A stretch of 64,000 nucleotides of DNA from Rostratula benghalensis (Eukaryota; Chordata; Aves; Charadriiformes; Rostratulidae), in contig VXAI01000039.1 in NCBI GenBank assembly GCA_013399305.1, forward strand, positions 1,326,029 through 1,390,028. The letters are read 5' to 3'. The notes under the pieces were generated by a model. It saw only the letters and a list, made by a program, of their open reading frames with translations, searched no databases and was not told where the DNA came from. How positions within the stretch are numbered: the stretch's first letter is position 1; each line of letters starts with the position of its first letter. Shown in pieces: positions 11,443-24,440 of this stretch. A program made the translations under genes and the position numbers.

Positions 11443-14400
11443 ACAAATAGAATATTACGAGTTTCCAATTAAAAAAAAAATATTTCGATCTGTTACAGAC
11501 ATTATCCTTCAGTTACACAATACACAGCTTCTTAAAACAGTTTCTTTTTTATAAAAGTTGAAGAATGGAAAAATAGTTCGATAGCTTTGATTGAGTACTT
11601 GGCTAGGATCCTTGACAAATTTTGGATGACACCTGCTTATTTTAAGCCAGCCAGCCAAATGTGTTGCAAGATAAAGTAAAGTTTCTCAGACATTTATTTT
11701 TCAACTTATCTTTCTGATAAGAAGGAAGGGCCTGCATGCCTCAATATCAATGAAAGGAAAAATAAAAATCATCTTACATGACAGTATCAGTCCTGTCTTT
11801 CAGTTTTATACCACAACCCATACTCTAATCACCAAATGCAAATAGGGGAATAGATGATGACAGGCATCCTCATCATCAGGGCCTCCATACTGGCTTTAGG
11901 GATGCTTAAGACTTGACGTCAACCAGAGTGTGTATGTATTTCATACTCATGCTTGCAAGAATCTATTTTGCTAGGTTTTTAGGGTCCTGCACTCCAGTTA
12001 TACATATTTATTTAAATAACTCTGTAGTTTCTGAGCTGGTAACTCCCAAGTAACCAAGGAGATACCTGTACTATTTAGACAGATGAAAAATTGACCTGCA
12101 AAACTATTTTTATTCCTCACTCCCAGAAATAGTTTCATGTTAATTAAACATTGCTGTAAAGCAACTACAACGCAGCCTGGTGGTTTTATTGTCCATGAAC
12201 TTTTGCCAAACTCTCTGATGTTTTGATGTTGAGTTTTAGTAGCAGTATAGTCCAACGATGGAGTCCTTATCTATTTTTCGCCTCATTACTTTGCATGTAC
12301 ATACGCACATTCCCTGGGTTCAGAACTTTTTTTCTTATTTGCCAAGTATAATGATAGGATTGCATCATTCAACCAAAAAAGATGCACAGGATTAAAAAGA
12401 ACACAAAGCAGAAGTTTATAATATGATGGCGCAACAGTAACCAATTTTCCTCTGTTTTAGTTACATAAGTGAAAGCCAAATATCTGGACCTCCCGCTGAG
12501 GTCTGGGCTGATGAAGTTTAGCAGCATTTTTGCAAGATACTGTTGGCAAAATCCTGTGCTGGATGGACAGTTTCTCCTGGAGAACTTGCACCTTGCATCA
12601 GAGCTTTGCATTACACAGTTTCTGAGTGAGATCTGAACACAACAGTTGCTGAAAACTGAAGCAACTCGAGTTTTCCCTAAGGCATGCTTTTTAAACCTTT
12701 TTAGACTTCCCTCACATCTTTTCTGTAGCATTTCATCTCACCAGTCTCTCTGACTCTTCCCCAATGCATATATACTGTAACTCCTCTAGCCTTCCCCAAA
12801 TCTCTGCCTTCCTCAGATTGCAGCTACTCATACTGTTTATTTTTTACCCAGAAAGAATTGCTGTCTTTTTCCACACAGAGACACATTCAGTCCAAATCTT
12901 GCAGCTGCTTTTTGCAATTTCATTAGCTCAAAGGAAGTGCCACATTCTTAAGGGGCTGCTGAGCAGAAAGCTTTACGAGTGTGGAAAGCATGAAAGGCAG
13001 AAAAAAGCCTGGGCAGAATTTCCTGGGGGTTTAGGTTTTACACCCCGGGAGGAGGTATGGGCTATTCCTCCTCTCTCCAAAAAGGGCCTTGTCCAATTTA
13101 CATGGGTTTTTGTTGTTTCCCAGGACAGGAAGTGACATCCAGGAATTAGCAGGGCAGAAGAGATTCCAGACACACTCTCCTGTGCTTTCTACAGTCCTTC
13201 TGGTTGTTCCCATTGACTACCTAAATTGTCTTTATGGACAAAATCTCCTAAATGCTTATCTCAGGTTAACTTTATCAGCTGGGGATCAGCTTCATGGAAA
13301 TAAATCTTTTATATCTACTGTGAACTCCCCTCCCAATGCTATCTCAATGCCAGAAGTTGTTTAAAGGATCTCTACAGCGTTCAATCCCCGATCAGTAAGA
13401 GTTCATTGGTCTGGAAAACAAGGAAGAGAGTGTCAGAATCAGTTTCTGGGATGCTTTCACAAAAGCTGTGTGTACAGCACTGTACTGGAGTCAAGAACAA
13501 CCTATCAGTCCTGAAGCAGTTCTCTTGGAGACAACTTTATTCCACAAAACCTTCAGGGTTGTAACTCAGCCTTTGTATTTTCAAAATCTATAGATATGGT
13601 CATGCCCTGAGTTTGTATCTGGACAACAATTTAAGACTTCCTTTGAGTTGAAAGAAAACAAGATGAGATGTTCTGATTTAATTGCAAATATAATTAAAAC
13701 ACAATTTTTGATCTAGAGTTCAGCTATGAAATCCGCAGTACACCCCCCCTTTTGCCCAGGTTGGAGGGGTGCATATAAAAAGGAGGTAGGTTTGAGTTAC
13801 TCTCTCCTCTGTGCTTCATATGTGCAGCAACATATGGAATTTTCTACTGTTGATAGCTCTGGTGAACACAATTATTATTGGCAAAGCAATGATTTAAGAC
13901 GGAGAAAGGAATGCAACCAATTTGCAAAAGGAGAATGTAAAATATGCAGATAAAACTGTGGTCCCATCTCACACAATTACAGGAAATACAGCCTTCCAAG
14001 GGGATTAATATGGGTTTATCATCCAATCCCAGGGCAAGACATTAGAAATGACTATAGCAAAAGGAAACATATATTGAGAATTTCTGGAGTAAATTGTCTC
14101 TTGTTTTACTCTGGTGCTTACACTGGTGGAATGTTGATATACTGCTGCAGTGCTAGGGCTCATCCTTCTTTGGATTAGCACTAAAGCAAATGCATTAGTT
14201 TGACAGTTGTAGTAAATGAGCCTTGAGCTTTGTCTCCTGTATTCACGGCTGGTTAGGTGTGCAGGTCACGTTCCAGCCTCATTAGTGAATGGTGGCAACT
14301 CAAGTCTGGTTATTAATTCTCCAGCTTGCAAGTTGTTAGCAACTGAAGCCCAATAATATTGACATAATGTTGGCTGAACCAGAGATTTCTGAGTCTAGCA

Positions 14401-17400
14401 GGACTTTTATTTTTGTTTCTTGATGAAAAATATCTTGTTGAAAAAAATAGTAACTGCTTAGTGCTAGACAGGTTCACATATGCTAACATTACACCTGGTG
14501 TGTTAACAACTGGAAAAATTACATGCTTGAATGTTTCCATTCTGATTCTGGTTTTGGTATTTGTTCAAGACTTTTGAGAACTCACAGACCTGATTTTTCT
14601 CTGTAGACTTTGAAAACAGATTTAGTGAATGAAAATACTTAAATTTACACTTCCCTTTTTCCACAGGAAGTGAATTTTTGCCAAAGTGCAATGGTTCTTG
14701 CTAACTTAAAATACCATTACAAGATGTAATCTCCATCTTATTTACTCAAACACTTTGACATTCTCAAGTATCGTATTCAATCTGCATCATTGCCACGTCA
14801 AAACGTCCAGGGGAGGACAACAATAAATTTTCATGATTTCCTAATAAATTATATTCAAAGGGGCATGGGAGATGGAAAATCTTGACTGTTGAAATATTTC
14901 TAATGTGCTCATGATCCATGTACATGCCATGTACCCTGCCATGTTAATGAAATGAACTGAAGCCTAATTCAATTCATGCACTCCTCTCATGCTTCTAATT
15001 ACAGCAGCACAACTTTTATTTGTGCCACATATTTGCATGTGTTTGTGTATACATCCTCATTCCTGTTTCTGTCAGTATTGAAGACACAACTCATATATAT
15101 AAGCTACGATTAACTTTTGACCCTAGTAATACAACTGAAGTCCAGAACTAGAAGTGAAACATTACTTTGCATGACAGGACAGCATCTGTTGTCTCATCTG
15201 TGATTAAAATCACTACTAAAATGTAAAGGGAATTTTGTACGCCATTTTCCAGTCTATTCATTAGCTTATGAATGCCATTTATACATTTTTTTCCCATTCC
15301 TAAAACTGGAGCTCACCTTGTCAAAAATCCTGTAGAATTGGCATTCGGGCTTACCTTTAATTTAAAATTAAATTATTGGAAAATCCAGTGAAATGAATCT
15401 CAGGCTATTCATGGTTACGCATGTTGCTTTTCTTCTTGCTGTGACTGTACTTTCAACTGTTGAGCTGAAGGAATACTGAAATGTCAGCATGCTTCTTGCC
15501 TATAAATAAAAAACAGGCATGTAGAGTGCATGGTGTCAAGGGGGGAATGGCAAATCATGTCCATATACAACCCTATATTTCTCTTGTATATCCCCCATAC
15601 AGCTCTATCCAATATTGACATGTAATTTCTGCAGTGTAATCCAAATCACATTCAAAGTGTGGACAAATTTTATTACCATTTATCCTTGTCAGGATCACTT
15701 GAACAGCATGTGTAACTGAACTTTCCAAGAGGCAATCTTTTTCTATGTAAAGTGATAGCAGAATAAAACAGAGAGCCAATAAGAAATAGGAAAAAAACAG
15801 AAGTTCATAGCACTCTTGAGAAAGAAAATAGAACAGATTCTACTGAACCAAGTGAAAACATTTTAAAAATATGCCCCTTGGATTTAATTTTTGATTTGTC
15901 TAATGCCTTAGTCCCAGAGTCCTGTCCCCTGAATCTTTTTGTATTGAAAATATTTATTAAAAGGCCTCCCAGTTCTCATACTATCTCTGTCCTCAGGCAG
16001 CATCCTACATGTATGCTACTTGAAAGCTTATTTAAAACAGGAAAATCTGAGGCATTGAAGGTTAGTGGGGAATCAGGAGAAATGGTAGAGTCAGAAATTG
16101 TCTAGAGGGACTCTTGTAAGACTTTTAAATGGTGAAGTTACATGATCATTAATGAAGGCAAGCTGTTTTAAGGAAGAGGGAGGCAGAAGAAAGGGAGCCA
16201 GGAAGCAAGGGGTAGCAGTAGAAAACAGAGGAGCAGGATAAACTTGCTCATTTATTTCTGGCTTTTAAATGCCCCAAAGACCCCACAATCACTAATACCT
16301 TAATCCAGGAAACAGAAAGAATGAAAAGACACACTGAGATGTTTGTTATTTCACAGAAATTCTAGCCTTACTTTTGATATCACAGTTCTTATGTTTGTGC
16401 CATTAACTACACATTTGATTAATTCCTCATTTCCCCCCCAGTTACATTACTCTTTTGTTGGCTACAATAAAAAGTTGTGTTTATGTGTTTATTCTTTGTG
16501 TAATAAATATCCTAGCAGGTTTATGATGAGCCCATATGGTCTACACTGTTCCAGACTCTGATTGATGTTTCACCACAGCCTCCAGTGTTGTGCCTTCTGC
16601 ATTTCTCCTGTTATTTTGGGGAGCACATTCAGTGATGAACTAGAACACTGATGACAGGTCTGTATCAGCAACAAGAGAGCTGTGTCAGCACAGCACCTCC
16701 TGGCAAGGGAACCTCATTGAAATTACTTAGGACAACTCAATAAAAATGAAGTAGTTCTTGTGCACTTTAAATGTCTTCAAATGTCCTTTACCCCCATTAT
16801 GCCCACTAAAATAGTTGGAGTGTTCTGCAATTGGTGGAGTCCTTGCTGGTGGAAGTACAAAGGTATAAAAAGTATAAAGGCTGGTTATTCAAAGGCCTCT
16901 TGAAAAACATGGCAAATGGGAGCTGTCAGACCCCAAACTTCAGCACCAGTCAGAAGCCAGATCAGACCACCAAGTAACCCAGAATCAGAGGAGTACAAAG
17001 ACAGCTTAAAGCTAGTCTTGCTTATCCTCCCCTCCACATACAGTGTGAAAATTTTCATGTAGTCCTTCTGCTTTGTTTACTTAATTTGGCAGGCCCCCTT
17101 CTACATCAGAATTGGGTTTTCTCATTTAAAAGAAACAGCAGAAATATGAGTGCTTTCCCCATGTTGCAAGCAGGTGCAGGCACAGGAGCTCGGCAGAGGT
17201 ATTTCTGCATGGCCATTTTACTCCGTGTCAGTAAATGAGGACTCCAAAGAATTGCAATCAAAACAATGGAGTCTTTCTGCCAACTTCAGATGGTTTTGAA
17301 TCAGACATGTAAGTCCTCACATTATCCACAAAAACACATACGGTGCTGAAGCAATCCAATGAAGAGCTATGAATTTTCCAGACCCACAGATTGATTTGAT

Positions 17401-20400
17401 GAGATCACATTTATTATGGGGCAATAGTACCATTCCATTGCTGTCCTTTGCCTTTTTTCTAACAAACAGTGCTGCCAATTTCTGCCAGCTGTGGGAAATT
17501 CTGAGATGTGAATATTTATACATTAGGATGCAAAGAGAAAATATTAAATAATGACGTTTCAAAGCTGTATTTCAAAGAGAAACAAAAGAACATCCACATA
17601 ATTTCAGGGCAATTTGTTAAATATTAGACCAAAGGGAAATCAAGCCAGTTTCCTGGAGCTAGTACTATGAAAGTGCCTGCTTTTTGAGCCTTAAATTTAA
17701 TATACTGTTCACAGAATTTATCACATTCAATTCCTTTATGACAGACAATATAACTTCATGTTTGTGTGTGATTGAGAGCTATACCAAAATGTGGTCCTGA
17801 AGTGTTGCATTGTATTGAGCAATTTTTCTCTTTACACTTCGATGAATTTACTACTGTGTGTATAGTGTCCACAAAATATCTTTTAGAAACAACTGCACTG
17901 GAGATTCACCACTGCCTGAAGGTTGTACAATTCTATGCATATTCAGGATGAGACTTTCGCAGTCAAGCCAACAGGAAAAGAAATGGTAGCTTAATAGACG
18001 TAACATGACAAGAAATAGTACAAACAGTACAGATAATTAAACAAAGCAGAAAAATCAAGACAGGAGATTATTTCAATGCAAAACTCAATCTGAGGTGAGA
18101 GAGGGCAGAGCACTGGGTAGCTGAAGGGGATCCTAGCTCCACTACCTCTTACGGTCTTGTTCTTAATTGGATCTGACCATGACTCCCACCGTTTTCCATG
18201 GGTGGTAGTGGTTGTCCTGCTCTTTCTAATCTGCTTGTCCCTACTAGAAGAGAATATTAATGAGGAAGAAGTGCTGTAAGGAACTATGTCTAGTGAAATA
18301 AAGAGATAAAGTGAGCTAAAATATCTAGGTTAAAGAATTTATTAGTGTCATCATATCGACACAAAGAGCTTCCAAGTCAGATTGGGCCCTTTCGTGTTGG
18401 GTGTTGTATGGATGCACAGTTCCTACACTGAAGAGCTTACTGTCAAAACCCACAGGGAAGAATACCAACACAAAGCCAAGGAATGTCGCCACCCCCAAAA
18501 AAAAGACAAGAGGAAGGAAATACAATGCATGTAGAAACTGAAATACAGAAAAGTGAAATGACATTTCACCAGGGGTGGCAGAAACAGGTAATTAAGTCTG
18601 CTTTTCTAGGGCTCAAACCTTGCTAGTTCAGTGATGCTACCCAAGGTCTTTACTGTCAAGGGACAGGAAAACTGGAAAAACTACATTTGCATCCTCCAGG
18701 CACTTTCTGTTTTGGCACAGCAGGATGCTGGATATAACTAAATCACCTGGGCACTATGATAAAATAAATACACAGAATCTGTTTGGCTAATTTCTAGTAA
18801 ACAGAACAAGAGGAAAGGAAGATATGGTAAAAATAGTTAGTTCTATTGCCATGTCTTGACACTAAGGTTAATTTGGTTTTATAGGCCTTGTCCCCATGTG
18901 AATAATTTAGATGTACAAGGAAGAAAAGGTGCCTTTCTCAGAACTGGGATCACTAAGTAGTATTAAGATGTTCTTACATTTCTAAAATATTGAGAGAATG
19001 TTATTTTGTTTAAAAAAAACATACTGGTTTTGGACACCTTCTGTCTCAGAATCAGAGCGAGACCAGACAGGTGAAAAGTATACAGGCCTCTTATGTGATG
19101 CCATTGTGAAAACAAAGAAACAGTGGCATTGTGAGAATAGTCATGGATCACATTTGGAATTCAGAAGCATAGTATTCTGTACAGCCCTGTTGCAGCCCTG
19201 CTGCAGCTCTATCTGTAACACAGTGCACTGGCATTTCCATCCATTTAGGAAGAATGCAGGAAGAAAATAATGGCAAATGGCAATGAAGTCACACAAAAGT
19301 TTCAGGGGGGAAAACCCAACACTTTGTACAAGATGGACATTTTTAGTATCTCCACGTGAAGGCCATCATTCAGTTTATTACAGCAGCTTAAAATCTGCAC
19401 TGTCTGTTACAGGATCTGGTTTGGTTTGTAGTTCAATTCATTACCTTAAATCAACAGTGAAACTATTTCTTGCAAACTACAGCTAACCTAGCTTTTGCTA
19501 CCTGTAGGTCTCTGTGCACATAGATTGCTTGTGTCTTACATCTGACACAGTGCCAGCCAACAGAAAAGTTGTTGATGCTTTCTCACTGTCTGCTGCTCTT
19601 AATCTCACTCTTCAGCCCTGAGTGTTTCAGCTGCATGCGTTAGGTGTCAGAGCCTGCTGCACTGCAGCGCCTGCCGTTTGTACTCGGCACCGATGGGTCC
19701 TCCAGGGACATTGGTGCCTCCGTTCCAGCAAATAAGCCTCAGATGAGGATCCTGTGCTGCCTGCATCATGCTTCAGGCAGCCTTGCTTTTTTTTTTTTTG
19801 CCTTCCAGCCTCCAGCTATTTGGTCAGCATGCCCCTTCTTGAAAAATACTTTTTATTATATTTCAATGTTGTCATTTGCGGTGGCTGTGAGCATATTGCT
19901 TTAAGCCACATCTCTTATGTTGCTGTTGCTCTTGCTTGCACTGACTGCTGTAGAAATACTTTAGAAAAGGAAGTAATTTTTAATCTCATTTTTCACTGGT
20001 TTAGTTTGCATATTGAAGCTCTTTTTTTGTCCAACCTCTGAATTACTGCTCTATATTGTTTTATGATCTCCCCTTTGTTCTCAATCTCCTGTTCATAGTA
20101 AATTTTACATGTAATATTCCTGAATGGGGGGATATAACTGTGGCATTCCAAGCCTCTTCATATAATTCATTTTGGTTTATTAGGACATAGGCAACGTTAC
20201 CTTTTTGGCAGAACTAATTAGTACTTTTAGCAGCAGGTTCTATTCAGAAGCAAAAGGTGCCTTATAGCTGAACATCCCAAAAAGTTTTGTCCCTTGTTAT
20301 AATATTAATCTGCATTAGCACTAAAATATTAAAATGCTGTAGAGATTCTCTGGAACAATGTTACTAACATGGGCAAAGGTCAACACCTCTTTCAGTTTAA

Positions 20401-21217
20401 ATCAATGATGACTGTAAAATGGATTTTGATTTTAGTAAGAGCAAGCTGTTTAATTTTTAACAATCCTCCTTACCCTCTGCCCTCCAGCAAACCCAGGAGT
20501 GCATACAGAAGAATATTCAAAGGAAAACAGATATTAAAATTATTTAGCTTGTTTTCAAGCTACTGGGCTTCTCTGGCCAATAAGACCTCTTTTATTCAAC
20601 TAAAGGAATGAATTTACTCTACTTTGGACTTTAAGATTGATTTCACAGGGTGAGCATTGCTTATATAGAAAATACTACCCTTTTGAAGCCCTTACAATAT
20701 TTTCTGTAGCAACTGATGGTCACTGACAGGACATCAACCAGGTATCATGTTCTTTAGAAATTAACATCTACAAGAAATTAGATCTCCATTAACTTTGGTG
20801 TTTTCCTCTTAGCTTAGGTGTGCTAAAAATGAAGGCAGGAATGGATCTGAAGCTTCTTCTGATTCCACTTTGTGAGTGGAAACGTGCAAAATTGCCCAAG
20901 GATAAGGAATAATACTATACATACATACAGTGCCATACCCACACTATTCAACATGAGTTTGGGTTGTGGAAGGTCTTAACAGTGTAGAACTTGAGCACAG
21001 GCAGGCTTACAGGCAGGCAAATCCATAGCTGGCTCATGGTACTCCAGGAAGCAGATTTGCTACATTTCAGTCCTCTCCATTTTCAGAAGCAGATGTGAAA
21101 ATACGGACTTATATAATAACTCACTAGGCAGCATATTCTAACCTTGCACAGGTGAAAAAAATTCTTAATAAAAGTTAAGATGCCCCTTTAACCCATTTGT
21201 AAACCACTGTGCGTGGC
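11443..21217. other. Intergenic stretch, no gene seen
   Basis: AT-rich unique-looking sequence without a recognisable coding exon, repeat family or RNA gene. Open frames in this stretch, such as 12764-13135 (+, 123 aa), 12369-12731 (-, 120 aa) and 18998-19270 (+), look like chance frames. A TATA-like box at 16864 with a 22-codon frame at 16909 is mentioned among the findings only. Confidence 0.5.
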
Positions 21218-21320
21218 TATATATAATCCTCTACATTAAAACACACTGGATTCACTTCCACAACTTACTCACTGCACAGATTCCAAAGCACCAAAACTTC
21301 ATCCTTATGAAGGACACCAG
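21218..21320 (+). promoter_or_regulatory. Candidate TATA promoter and first exon of a possible small gene
   Basis: A long TATA element (TATATATAA, 21218-21226) is followed about 30 bases later by an exon-sized, A/C-rich leader. An ATG at 21307 opens four codons plus two bases (MKDT, phase 2) before a GTATGT donor directly after 21320. This arrangement resembles the short first exons of compact TATA-driven vertebrate genes. There is no CpG island here, so expression would be tissue-specific if real. TATA-like runs are common in AT-rich DNA, so this needs transcript support. The matching downstream exon is at 22067. Confidence 0.22.
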
Positions 21321-22066
21321 GTATGTATCAGTCTAAGCATCCACTTGATTCCCTAGGCGAGGCATTTTGAAAGCATATCCTTTTGCTTTCCGGTATAAAA
21401 TGCTGAATATTCTCTCATTTGAAAATCCAATTCAAAATACCATTATTTTAGGCAGCCAGGGCAAGCATAGTGATAAATTACATGTTAGGGTACGACAGTA
21501 TGCAGATTACTACTGATCAAAAAGATAGTCTGTAATGTATTTAAGTATCTGGCTGGTAGCTGCCTCCAGGTGAACTGGTAGTCTTTCCTTTGTCTCTCTA
21601 AGGTAGAGAGAGACACTACTCTCGCTGTAGAACACGAAGCCCAGATGTTCTATCACACATTCCCAGAAACTCCTCCAGTACAGTTTACTTCAGTGGACCT
21701 AAACCTGTAGTTTATGCATACGGCCATAGAGCGGCAGCCTAGTAACAAAAAAAATAAGGATATACTCGGTGTTCCAAAAAGTAGGTATTTCCTAACGGCT
21801 TAGCATTGTAACAGAGCTTCTGAACACTAGAGAAAAAAATGAATGAGGCATGACTATTCCCTGGAGAAAAAAGAAACAAAACCCAAACCAACCAAAACCC
21901 TACCAAAAATCTGGCCTTGATAAGAGGGAGAGGAAATAGGTTAAAAATTAGATGGCAAAGGGGGTCAAATTACGTGCCTGCATAAGCAAAGCTGATCAAA
22001 GAGTAAGAAATTAAGGACTTGATTTATGTCTTAAAAATCAAATGATTTTTCGTCTCTTTGATACAG

Positions 22067-22265
22067 GCAGTTGATACTTCCATCATCTATGGAAGCTAGT
22101 GGACAGGATTACATTAATACAAGCTCATTTTTAGTTAAGTGGTTTCACAGACTTTTCATTGATAAAAATACAGCTCAAAAAGCCTCTGAATTTTCAACCA
22201 GTATTGCAAAGCTAAAATGTCAAAGAATTGTATGTCATTGTTCTGACATAGAGGTTTATGTATAA
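22067..22265 (+). CDS. Candidate terminal exon of a possible 70-residue small protein
   Basis: A pyrimidine-rich acceptor (tttttcgtctctttgatacag) precedes 22067. Joined to the phase-2 donor after 21320, the frame stays open for 66 residues of this exon and ends at TAA 22263-22265, giving 70 residues from ATG 21307. The protein has no obvious signal peptide or membrane helix. It has an N-glycosylation-type sequon (NTS) near residue 22 and three cysteines in the tail (KCQRIVCHC). An AATAAA at 22606-22611 could be the poly(A) signal. I do not recognise the protein. A 65-codon open frame alone is unremarkable; what is notable is its agreement with the splice phase, the acceptor and the TATA element. 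Confidence 0.2.
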
Positions 22266-22299
22266 AATAAGAACAATTAAATCTCTCTGCAGAGCTTTA

Positions 22300-23689
22300 T
22301 TTTAATGTGGAATTAAGTGGGTTTAGCATTTTCAGGCACACTTGAAATAGTATATAAAATATCACTGAGGCTGAGCTTTCTTTGCATTTATGTAAATGAA
22401 AATCAGGATTAACTCCATTAACGCTGGCAGAGTTTTAACAGCATGAAATTAGTATGAAAAAAGCATTAGCCCCGGCAACTTTTAAAGTTAGTTCTTGGTG
22501 GTACTAAATGATATAGCTCATTATCCTTAAAACCAGAATTATTTTATATGAACCATTTACAGTTTTAGTTCAAATAACTGCAATTATCCAATTTAGTTAT
22601 TACACAATAAATATCTTCATGCTGCAAGCCTGTGATGTCCACATATTACTGATGTTCTTTGCAGACCAAATGTAATACAAAATTGAGAAAAGTGGAGAGA
22701 TAAATGCCAACCAATTAGTAATCAAATATAGGCTGCACTATACTTTCATGTGAACTACTTTCACTGCAGCAAACCTGAAAATTACTTTTCAGACTGAGAT
22801 ATAATTTGAAAACTGAAAAGTACCCTTACACAAAGTTGAAGAAGCCTTTGCCAGCATATTCATGTTCCTTCAAATTACCACATATCCCTTTTACCCACAC
22901 ATATCCATCTGACTTACTTGGCTGGCATTCAGTGCTTAAACCAGAGAGAACTGGTAAATATAATTCTTCCCAGAACTGTAACCATTACTCTAAATAGTCC
23001 ATAATCTGCTCCTTTCTCTTTCATACCTGCTGCTTGCCATAAATGGAGATTTCTACAGGATAAAAAGGAAAGTGGGAATCTCCAACCTACACAGCGTCCT
23101 CCTGGATATCAAAACAAAGTCAGTATCTTCTTTCCTTCAACTTCTACCTCACTACCACTTAGCTGGTTACTACTTTCTTGTTTTTAACGTGAAAAGGGAT
23201 GGAAGTCAAGTACTCTATAATGAATCACACTGATGGGTCTGTCCAGCCTCATAGCACATCTTCTGCAATAGCTAATACCTACAGGAAGAGCATGAAAATA
23301 GCTTAATTAACCTCTCTGTCCAGCAATAAGCAGTTCAGAAACTTTCTGAGCCAAAGAAAGTGCCAGGAGTATTTTTTTCAACATGAATTATAATCAACAT
23401 GACTTGTCCTCCATTTTATTTACTCACCTTTGAACCCATTTCAACTGTTGCCTTACAACCACTGTGTTGCAACCATCAGTGATCTGGCAAGGTGTTCTGA
23501 CACCTCTTCCTAGGCTTCAGTGTCTGTCCCTGACACCACTGCTACCTCTGGCTTACTTGCTGCTTTAAACCTGCAACGTCACTTCATTGACAGCCCTCTA
23601 GAGCTTATTTTATGAGAATAATGATGCCACAGACTCTACTGGCTGAGATTAAGGAATAAACATTATGTTTGCCAACAGCTACATTTCCT
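22300..23689. other. Non-coding AT-rich stretch
   Basis: No gene seen. The first part (about 22300-22690) is rich in homeodomain-like TAAT/ATTA cores and an octamer-like gcatttatgtaaat. It has the look of a conserved non-coding element or a 3' untranslated region, but sequence alone cannot decide this. Confidence 0.4.
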
Positions 23690-24440
23690 AGGAAGCCAGG
23701 CATTGCAAGTGGCTGTGTTGGGCCCAAGAAGCAATGTAGGATCAGTGGTTCCAAATCCAACTAGCTGTCACTTACTAGCAGCACCTTCAAGGCAGGGATG
23801 GACCCTAGGGCCAATACTGTTTAACAGTTTTAATAAAGACCTGGATGATGGGATGGACTGCATGCACAGCAAGTTTGTGAGTGATACCAAACTGGGGCAG
23901 GGTGGAAGGGGAAACCCAGCTGTTACACTGGGGGGAAGGGCTGTTACTCAGAAGGATGTCTGCATCCTGGATAGATGGGCTGTTGGGAACTTCATGAAGT
24001 TTAACATGGGCAAATGTAAAGTCCTGTGTCAGGGATGGAGTAACTTCACGCAACAGGGCAGGCTGGAAGCCAGCTCGGTAGAAAGCACCTCTGCAGAAAA
24101 GGACCTAGACATTCTGTTGGACAACAAGTTGAATGTGAGTCAGCAGTGTGCACTTGTCTTCTACTGAAGGTGCAGAGTGATAGGGCAAGAGGCAATGGGA
24201 GCAAGTTAGAACACAGAAAATTCCCACTAGGTATCAGGAACAACTTTGTTACCCATAAGGTCAGTCAAATATTAGAGGACTGACCCAGAGAGGTTGTGGA
24301 GTCTCCATCCTTGGAAATATCTGAACTGTGACTGGAAAATGCCCTGAGCAACCTGATTTATTTGGCCCTGCTCTGAGCAGGGGCTTGGCCTACGTGGCCT
24401 CCAGAGATGCCTTCCAACTGGACTGCTTGTTTCTGTGGGT
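23690..24440 (+). mobile_element. CR1-type LINE remnant with reverse transcriptase tail
   Basis: The frame at 23703-24167 encodes a decayed stretch of non-LTR reverse transcriptase. Recognisable pieces in order are LGPILFNSFNKDLDDGMDC, SKFVSDTKLG (where active copies have ADDTKLG), DRWAVGNFMKFNMGKCKVL, AEKDLDILLDNKLN and SQQCAL. Beyond the frame, nucleotide motifs of the CR1 3' end continue (cagagaggttgtggagtctcc, ctctgagcaggggcttgg, gatgccttccaactggactg). A stretch between the SQQCAL motif and the 3' end is missing compared with full elements, because typical copies run through a thumb region not seen here. The metal-binding FADD-type motif is lost, so the copy is dead. Orientation is plus. 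Confidence 0.85.

Noticed and set aside
12369..13135. Frames of about 120 codons on both strands
   Set aside because: AT-rich chance frames with no promoter, consistent splice sites or recognisable domain.
23703..24167. 154-codon frame as a host gene
   Set aside because: It is a decayed CR1-type reverse transcriptase fragment that continues into a CR1 3' tail.
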